A stretch of 11,898 bases of DNA from Hyphomonas sp. GTDB lineage: Bacteria; Pseudomonadota; Alphaproteobacteria; Caulobacterales; Hyphomonadaceae. The DNA is taken from NCBI GenBank assembly GCA_029287305.1, contig JARFRJ010000505.1, forward strand, positions 1 to 11,898, given 5' to 3'. This document shows positions 7,686 through 11,898 of this stretch, one piece after another (within the stretch, counting starts at the first letter, position 1; each line of letters begins with the position of its first letter). A model generated the notes under the pieces. That model did not search any database. It was not told where the DNA came from and saw nothing but the letters and a program-made list of their open reading frames with translations. The translations under genes were made by a program, and so were the position numbers.

Positions 7686-9176
7686 CTAACCTCCTGCCAT
7701 CTCGGCCAGTATGCGCGCGACGGCGCTGTCTGTAATATTGAAAATCAGCCAGGGGGCAATGCCGAATATAATCGTCGCTGCAGCCAGCGGGGCTAGGGTA
7801 AGCACTTCCAGCCGGGTCAAATCCTTGATCCCCTCCAGCGCTGAATTCGTCATCGGGCCAAATATGGTTTCCCGATAGAGGCGCAGCATGTAGACAGCGG
7901 AGAATATCACGCCCAGAGCCGCCCCAACCGCGACCCAGCGCGCCGCCAGAAACCCACCTGCCATGCTCATAATCTCACCCACAAATCCGGATGTCCCCGG
8001 TAATCCGACATTGGCCATGGTAAACAGCATGAAGAAAGCTGCATAAACGGGCATAGCCGTGACGAGGCCGCCATAATCAGCGATTTTGCGCGTATGCATG
8101 CGATCATAGACAACGCCGACAATCAGAAACAGTGCGGATGAGATAAAGCCATGCGAAAGCATCTGGAAGACCGCGCCCTGCACCCCGATTGTATTGAAAG
8201 AAAATATTCCAAGCGTGACAAATCCCATATGCGCAACCGAGGAATAAGCAATCAACTTTTTCATATCCGTCTGGCGGAAGGCAACCAAGGAGGCATAGAC
8301 AATCGCGATAACGGACAGGGCAAAAACAAAGGGTTGAAAATCGAGACTGGCATCAGGAAACATCGGCAGCAAAAAGCGTAGCATGCCATACGCGCCAAGC
8401 TTTAGAAGAATTCCCGCCAGAATGACAGAGCCCGCGGTCGGGGCTTCCACATGAGCGTCTGGAAGCCAGGTATGGACCGGCCACATGGGCATTTTCACCG
8501 CGAAACTGGCAAAGAAAGCAAGCCATAGCCATGTCTGGGCCGCCGGGCTGAAGGCAAATTGCTCAAGCGCTTCAAAATCACTCGTGCCTGCAACACTATA
8601 CATATAGATCATCGCGATCAGCATAAAGAGCGAGCCGAGCAGCGTATAGAGGAAGAATTTAAACGCTGCATAAATCCGGTTTGCACCGCCCCAAATACCG
8701 ATAATGAGAAACATCGGGATAAGCCCAGCCTCAAAGAAAATATAGAAGAGGAAAAGGTCAAGCGCCGTGAAAACGCCAATTACAAGCGTTTCCAGCAGGA
8801 GAAATGCGACCACATATTCTGTCAGGCGCATCTTGATACTGTTCAGACTGGCGATGAGGCAAAGCGGTGTGAGGAATGTTGTCAACAGAATGAGCGATAT
8901 AGACAGCCCATCAACGCCCATTTTATAACTGATATTCCCAAACCAAGCGGCCTGTTCGACCATTTGATAGTCCGCCACATCCTTGTCGAAACTGACAAAG
9001 AACACAAAAAGTGAAAGCAGAAATGTCGCTATACTCACGAAAATACCTGCCCAAAGTACATCTTTGGACCCTGCTTCCTGCCCATCCTGGCGGATTGCGC
9101 CGCTGATCAGAAGGATAATGCCTGCGCCAATGGCGGGCAGGAAAGTCAGAAGACTTAAAATAGGTATACCATCCAT
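7686..9176 (-). CDS. nuoM: NADH:quinone oxidoreductase subunit M (complex I, ND4-like)
   Basis: Central antiporter-like proton-pumping subunit of the complex I membrane arm, between NuoL and NuoN. The 496 residues (E. coli about 509) carry about 14 helices. The key buried residues are E149 in FFEAGLIPM, K228 in FAVKMPMWPVHTWLPDAHVE, K259 in ILLKLGAYG, H342 in MLSHGF and E401 in GFVGEIMSM, which takes the place of the lysine found in NuoL and NuoN, as expected for this subunit. The start is the ATG at 9176-9174, overlapping the nuoL stop (TAATG) and preceded by GGGGGGA at a 7-base spacing. The reading frame stays open further upstream to 9299, but that part lies inside nuoL and encodes non-hydrophobic, Cys-rich residues unlike NuoM, so it is rejected. 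nuoN follows after 6 bases. Confidence 0.97.
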   Translation of the reverse strand: MDGIPILSLLTFLPAIGAGIILLISGAIRQDGQEAGSKDVLWAGIFVSIATFLLSLFVFFVSFDKDVADYQMVEQAAWFGNISYKMGVDGLSISLILLTTFLTPLCLIASLNSIKMRLTEYVVAFLLLETLVIGVFTALDLFLFYIFFEAGLIPMFLIIGIWGGANRIYAAFKFFLYTLLGSLFMLIAMIYMYSVAGTSDFEALEQFAFSPAAQTWLWLAFFASFAVKMPMWPVHTWLPDAHVEAPTAGSVILAGILLKLGAYGMLRFLLPMFPDASLDFQPFVFALSVIAIVYASLVAFRQTDMKKLIAYSSVAHMGFVTLGIFSFNTIGVQGAVFQMLSHGFISSALFLIVGVVYDRMHTRKIADYGGLVTAMPVYAAFFMLFTMANVGLPGTSGFVGEIMSMAGGFLAARWVAVGAALGVIFSAVYMLRLYRETIFGPMTNSALEGIKDLTRLEVLTLAPLAAATIIFGIAPWLIFNITDSAVARILAEMAGG

Positions 9177-11341
9177 TAGCTTGTCCCCCCATTCACAATA
9201 AAGAAGACAAAGCCGAAAAGGAGCACGCCGCCAATAATGATAAAGGCATAATGATAAAGGAAACCCGTATGCATGGCACTGATCCGGCGGGCACCCCAAT
9301 TGGCAAGACGCGTCATACCATCCGGTCCAAGCCCATCAATAAGTTTCTTATCGCCTATTTTCCACAAAGTATCGCCCAAGCCGCGCGTCAGCTTGACGAA
9401 GCTTGCCTGATAAATTTCATCAAAATACCATTTATTATAGAAAAGACTGTGTAGAGGCCCCCCTTGATCCGCCATGGTTTTGCCTATCCCGCGATTAAAG
9501 TAATAGGTGAAACTAGCGACCAGAAAGCCGATTATGGTGACAAAGAGCGGGGCCCAGAAAACCCATTCATAGCCGCCCTTATATTTCATCGCGTCGATAC
9601 CTGCGATGACCGTATTGTCAGCGCTGTGATAAATCGCTCCGGCCCAGAACGCTTCGCTATGATGGAACATGGGATCATAGAACAAAACCCCGGCAAAAAT
9701 TGCCCCCAATGCCAAAAGTCCAAGCGGGATGAGCATAATAGCGGGACTTTCATGTGGTGTGAAAGGCCCATGGCTGTGATGATCATCATGCCCGTGCGCG
9801 TCATCTGAGTGAGCCTGCGCATGCGCCTCTGTCCCTGCTATATCGCTGGCTCTGGGACCATGAAAGGTCATATAGATGAGCCGCCAAGAGTAGAAACTGG
9901 TTAAAAGGGCTGCAATAATCCCGGCCCAGAAGGCCATGCTAGCATAAGGCACACCAAGGAGGCTTGCGGAAAAGGCGCTTTCGATAATGCCATCCTTTGA
10001 GAAAAACCCGGCAAAGCCAAATTTGGTAAAGGGCAAGCCCAGTCCGATAATGGCAATCGTTCCAATCAGCATGGAGATATAAGTGAATTTCTGATAGATC
10101 CAGATGCCGCCCATATTGCGCATATCCTGTTCATGATGATTGCCATGAATGACAGAGCCTGCCCCTAGGAAAAGCAGGGCTTTGAAAAAAGCATGCGTAA
10201 AGAGGTGGAACATGGCCGCTTCATACGCCCCAACCCCAGCGGCGAAAAACATATAGCCAAGCTGGGAGCAGGTCGAATAGGCAATAACGCGCTTGATATC
10301 ATTTTGTGCAAGGCCGACGGTCGCAGCAAAGAGCGCGGTCAAGGCTCCGATGACGGTCACCATTGCCGCAGCACCCGGCGCATATTCATAAAGTGGAGAC
10401 ATCAGACAGACGAGATAGACCCCCGCGGTGACCATGGTCGCCGCATGGATAAGTGCAGACACCGGCGTTGGCCCTTCCATCGCATCGGGCAACCAGACAT
10501 GTAGGAAAAGCTGAGCAGACTTACCCATCGCGCCGATAAACAGCAAGACACCGATAAGCTCCAGCGCATTGATATTAAGGCCGATAAAATCAATGGTCAG
10601 GCTTTGCACAGGGCCCGCTTCAACCAAAGCAAGGGGCGTCAGGATCGCATTATCCTGAATAGCATTGAGGACAGGGCCAAACTCAATCGAGCCAAACAGA
10701 AAATAAATACCCATAATGCCAAGCGCGAGGCCAAAATCGCCGACACGATTGGTCACAAAAGCCTTAATCGCGGCATCATTGGCAGAGGCTTTTTGATTAT
10801 AAAACCCGATCAGAAGATAGGAGGCCAGCCCGACCCCTTCCCAGCCAAAGAAAAGTTGCAGGAAATTGTCAGCCACGACCAGCATCAACATGGTGAAGGT
10901 AAACAAGGCGAGATATGTGAAAAAGCGTCCGCGATGGGGATCATCGGACATATAGCCCCAAGAATAGACATGTACGAGGCCGGACACGCTGGTAATGACC
11001 GCCATCATGACAATCGACAAGGCATCGACACGGATCGCCCAATCGGCTTTGAAACCTGCCACATCCACCCAATTCATCAGCGTTATAATATAAGGATCAA
11101 AGGCTTTGGACGCGTGGGCAGCCTCAGCGGCATAAGCCACATGCACCGCCTCTTCTGCACCATTGCCGCCAAAGGCATAGGCAAAGAGTTGATAAAGAGA
11201 GAGAATGCCAGCTGTGCACACAGTTACAGTTGTGACCAACATGGCGAACCTGTCGCCCCAAAACGGTTTGCCAAATCCTGCCACAAGGGCACTAAGACCA
11301 GGGCCTAGAACAATAAATAGAAGGACAATATCCGGCAGCAT
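9176..11341 (-). CDS. nuoL: NADH:quinone oxidoreductase subunit L (complex I, ND5-like)
   Basis: Distal antiporter-like proton-pumping subunit of complex I, carrying the long lateral helix that runs along the membrane arm. The 721 residues are longer than E. coli NuoL (about 613), partly from an extended loop and tail. Channel residues are intact: E168 in FFGWEGVGLASYLL; K274 in AMGKSAQLFLHVWLPDAMEG; H299 in ALIHAATMV; H379, H383 and K387 in FHLFTHAFFKALLFL; and K449 in FFSKDGI. Residues 507-530 form a histidine-rich hydrophilic loop (8 His and 4 Asp in 24) between late helices. The C-terminus contains NKWYFDEIYQ (637-646) and DGLGPDG (669-675), typical of the alphaproteobacterial tail, and ends with a last helix at about 696-716. 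The ATG follows AAAGGG, 3 bases after nuoK. Confidence 0.97.
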   Translation of the reverse strand: MLPDIVLLFIVLGPGLSALVAGFGKPFWGDRFAMLVTTVTVCTAGILSLYQLFAYAFGGNGAEEAVHVAYAAEAAHASKAFDPYIITLMNWVDVAGFKADWAIRVDALSIVMMAVITSVSGLVHVYSWGYMSDDPHRGRFFTYLALFTFTMLMLVVADNFLQLFFGWEGVGLASYLLIGFYNQKASANDAAIKAFVTNRVGDFGLALGIMGIYFLFGSIEFGPVLNAIQDNAILTPLALVEAGPVQSLTIDFIGLNINALELIGVLLFIGAMGKSAQLFLHVWLPDAMEGPTPVSALIHAATMVTAGVYLVCLMSPLYEYAPGAAAMVTVIGALTALFAATVGLAQNDIKRVIAYSTCSQLGYMFFAAGVGAYEAAMFHLFTHAFFKALLFLGAGSVIHGNHHEQDMRNMGGIWIYQKFTYISMLIGTIAIIGLGLPFTKFGFAGFFSKDGIIESAFSASLLGVPYASMAFWAGIIAALLTSFYSWRLIYMTFHGPRASDIAGTEAHAQAHSDDAHGHDDHHSHGPFTPHESPAIMLIPLGLLALGAIFAGVLFYDPMFHHSEAFWAGAIYHSADNTVIAGIDAMKYKGGYEWVFWAPLFVTIIGFLVASFTYYFNRGIGKTMADQGGPLHSLFYNKWYFDEIYQASFVKLTRGLGDTLWKIGDKKLIDGLGPDGMTRLANWGARRISAMHTGFLYHYAFIIIGGVLLFGFVFFIVNGGTS

Positions 11342-11344
11342 GGC

Positions 11345-11653
11345 TTACCCTTTCATCATATTGACGTCTTCAACCGCAATATCCCCGCGATTGCGGAAAT
11401 AAACGACCAAAATGGCCAGCCCGACGGCGGCCTCAGCGGCGGCAACGGTCAGTACAAGCATAGCGAACACTTGCCCGCTAATCGTGCCAGTAAAGACGGA
11501 AAAAGCAACGAGGTTGATATTCACGGAGAGCAGGATCAGCTCAATCGCCATGAGAATAACGATAATGTTTTTTCGGTTAACGAAAATGCCGACAACCCCG
11601 ATCGTGAACAGGGCCGCAGACAGGGCCAGAAAATGATTAATGGTCAGTACCAT
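11345..11653 (-). CDS. nuoK: NADH:quinone oxidoreductase subunit K (complex I, ND4L-like)
   Basis: Small membrane subunit that, with NuoJ and NuoA, forms the proton-conducting segment near the quinone site. The 102 residues, the usual length, form three helices at about 4-24, 29-52 and 62-86. The two membrane glutamates essential for coupling in E. coli (E36 and E72) correspond to E38 in [15 protein letters not shown] and E74 in [12 protein letters not shown]. The motif [10 protein letters not shown] (26-35) is the family signature. The ATG lies 3 bases after the nuoJ stop, with a GGGGA-type Shine-Dalgarno inside the nuoJ 3' end, and nuoL starts 3 bases after its own stop. Confidence 0.97.
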   Translation of the reverse strand: MVLTINHFLALSAALFTIGVVGIFVNRKNIIVILMAIELILLSVNINLVAFSVFTGTISGQVFAMLVLTVAAAEAAVGLAILVVYFRNRGDIAVEDVNMMKG

Positions 11654-11656
11654 GGA

Positions 11657-11898
11657 TTAAATCCCCTGCCCTGGTTTGACATCTTTAAGCTCAAAAGCCT
11701 CATCGCGTGTGCGCGCATTTTGCGCGGCTATGTTCTGGCGTTTGACGCCCTGCTTATGACGCAAGGTCAGGACAATCGCCCCCATCATAGCGATAAGCAG
11801 AACAATTCCGGATAATTGGAAAAGGAGCAAATAGTCGGTATACATAACCCGGCCTATCGCCTCGGCATTGGTCGGTGCACCCGGGCTTGGATTAAACG
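11657..11898 (-). CDS. nuoJ: NADH:quinone oxidoreductase subunit J, C-terminal part (ND6-like; 5' end outside window)
   Basis: Membrane subunit of complex I whose third helix links quinone chemistry to proton movement. Only the last 79 residues lie in the window; the family is about 200 long. The frame is open to the window edge, so the internal ATG at 11845-11843 is not the start. The visible part shows the family pattern TNAEAIGRVMYTDY (residues 9-22 of the fragment), the last helix LLLFQLSGIVLLIAMMGAIV, the motif LRHKQGVKRQ, and the conserved C-terminal GQGI. nuoK follows after 3 bases. The helix-3 region with its conserved pi-bulge lies beyond the window. Confidence 0.95.
   Translation of the reverse strand, partial: FNPSPGAPTNAEAIGRVMYTDYLLLFQLSGIVLLIAMMGAIVLTLRHKQGVKRQNIAAQNARTRDEAFELKDVKPGQGI

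Noticed and set aside
8559..9014. Plus-strand open frame of 151 codons with a Glu/Lys/Arg-rich product
   Set aside because: It is the complement of hydrophobic NuoM codons, which routinely give charged antisense frames; no start signal was seen.
9177..9299. 41-residue N-terminal extension of nuoM
   Set aside because: It is in-frame by chance inside nuoL; the ATG at 9176 has a Shine-Dalgarno, gives normal family length and forms a TAATG overlap with nuoL.
10604..11308. Long plus-strand open frame (234 codons) opposite nuoL
   Set aside because: Its protein is polar and His/Lys-rich without a recognisable domain, and it mirrors the codons of the well-supported nuoL; it is an antisense shadow.
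1..11898. Novel defence, mobile or other undescribed multi-gene system
   Set aside because: Every substantial minus-strand frame belongs to a known housekeeping family in conserved order, with no transposase, integrase, direct-repeat array, tRNA or compositional break. The only uncharacterised protein is the DUF1467 member.

Overview
This window reads as a compact stretch of an alphaproteobacterial chromosome. Three things support that placement: the conserved neighbourhood nuoJKLMN-birA-coaX-rnj-mce-DUF1467-proS-lolC; a short prolyl-tRNA synthetase without the inserted editing domain; and a DUF1467 protein, a family I know mainly from Alphaproteobacteria. Base composition looks close to 50% GC by eye, which is low for many members of the class. 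The order cannot be fixed from the sequence; a marine, Maricaulales/Hyphomonadaceae-like or Kordiimonadales-like organism is only a guess.

All twelve genes lie on the minus strand, so transcription runs from the high-coordinate end to the low-coordinate end. From 11898 to 6249 lie the distal genes of NADH:quinone oxidoreductase (complex I): the 3' end of nuoJ, then nuoK, nuoL, nuoM and nuoN, separated by 3, 3, -1 and 6 bases. nuoN runs into birA (biotin-protein ligase, 1-base overlap), then coaX (type III pantothenate kinase, 5-base gap), then rnj (RNase J, 8-base overlap). This is very likely one transcription unit. After rnj comes the only sizeable non-coding gap (136 bases), which holds a perfect TATAAT box and small inverted repeats. 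It is followed by a second tight group: mce (methylmalonyl/ethylmalonyl-CoA epimerase), a small two-helix DUF1467 membrane protein, proS, and a LolC/E lipoprotein-export permease that runs off the low-coordinate end.

Functionally the window combines proton-pumping respiration (NuoJ-N), cofactor supply (protein biotinylation by BirA, CoA synthesis by CoaX), CoA-thioester metabolism (the epimerase acts downstream of the biotin-dependent propionyl-CoA carboxylase), RNA processing (RNase J), translation (ProRS) and outer-membrane lipoprotein sorting (LolC/E). There is no stretch over 300 bases without a gene. I see no tRNA, rRNA, CRISPR array, insertion sequence, phage gene or attachment site, and no sign of recent transfer. 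It is an ordinary housekeeping region. The points worth a second look are the uncharacterised DUF1467 protein, the mce leader, a histidine-rich loop in NuoL, an altered helix motif in NuoN, and the editing-domain-free ProRS.
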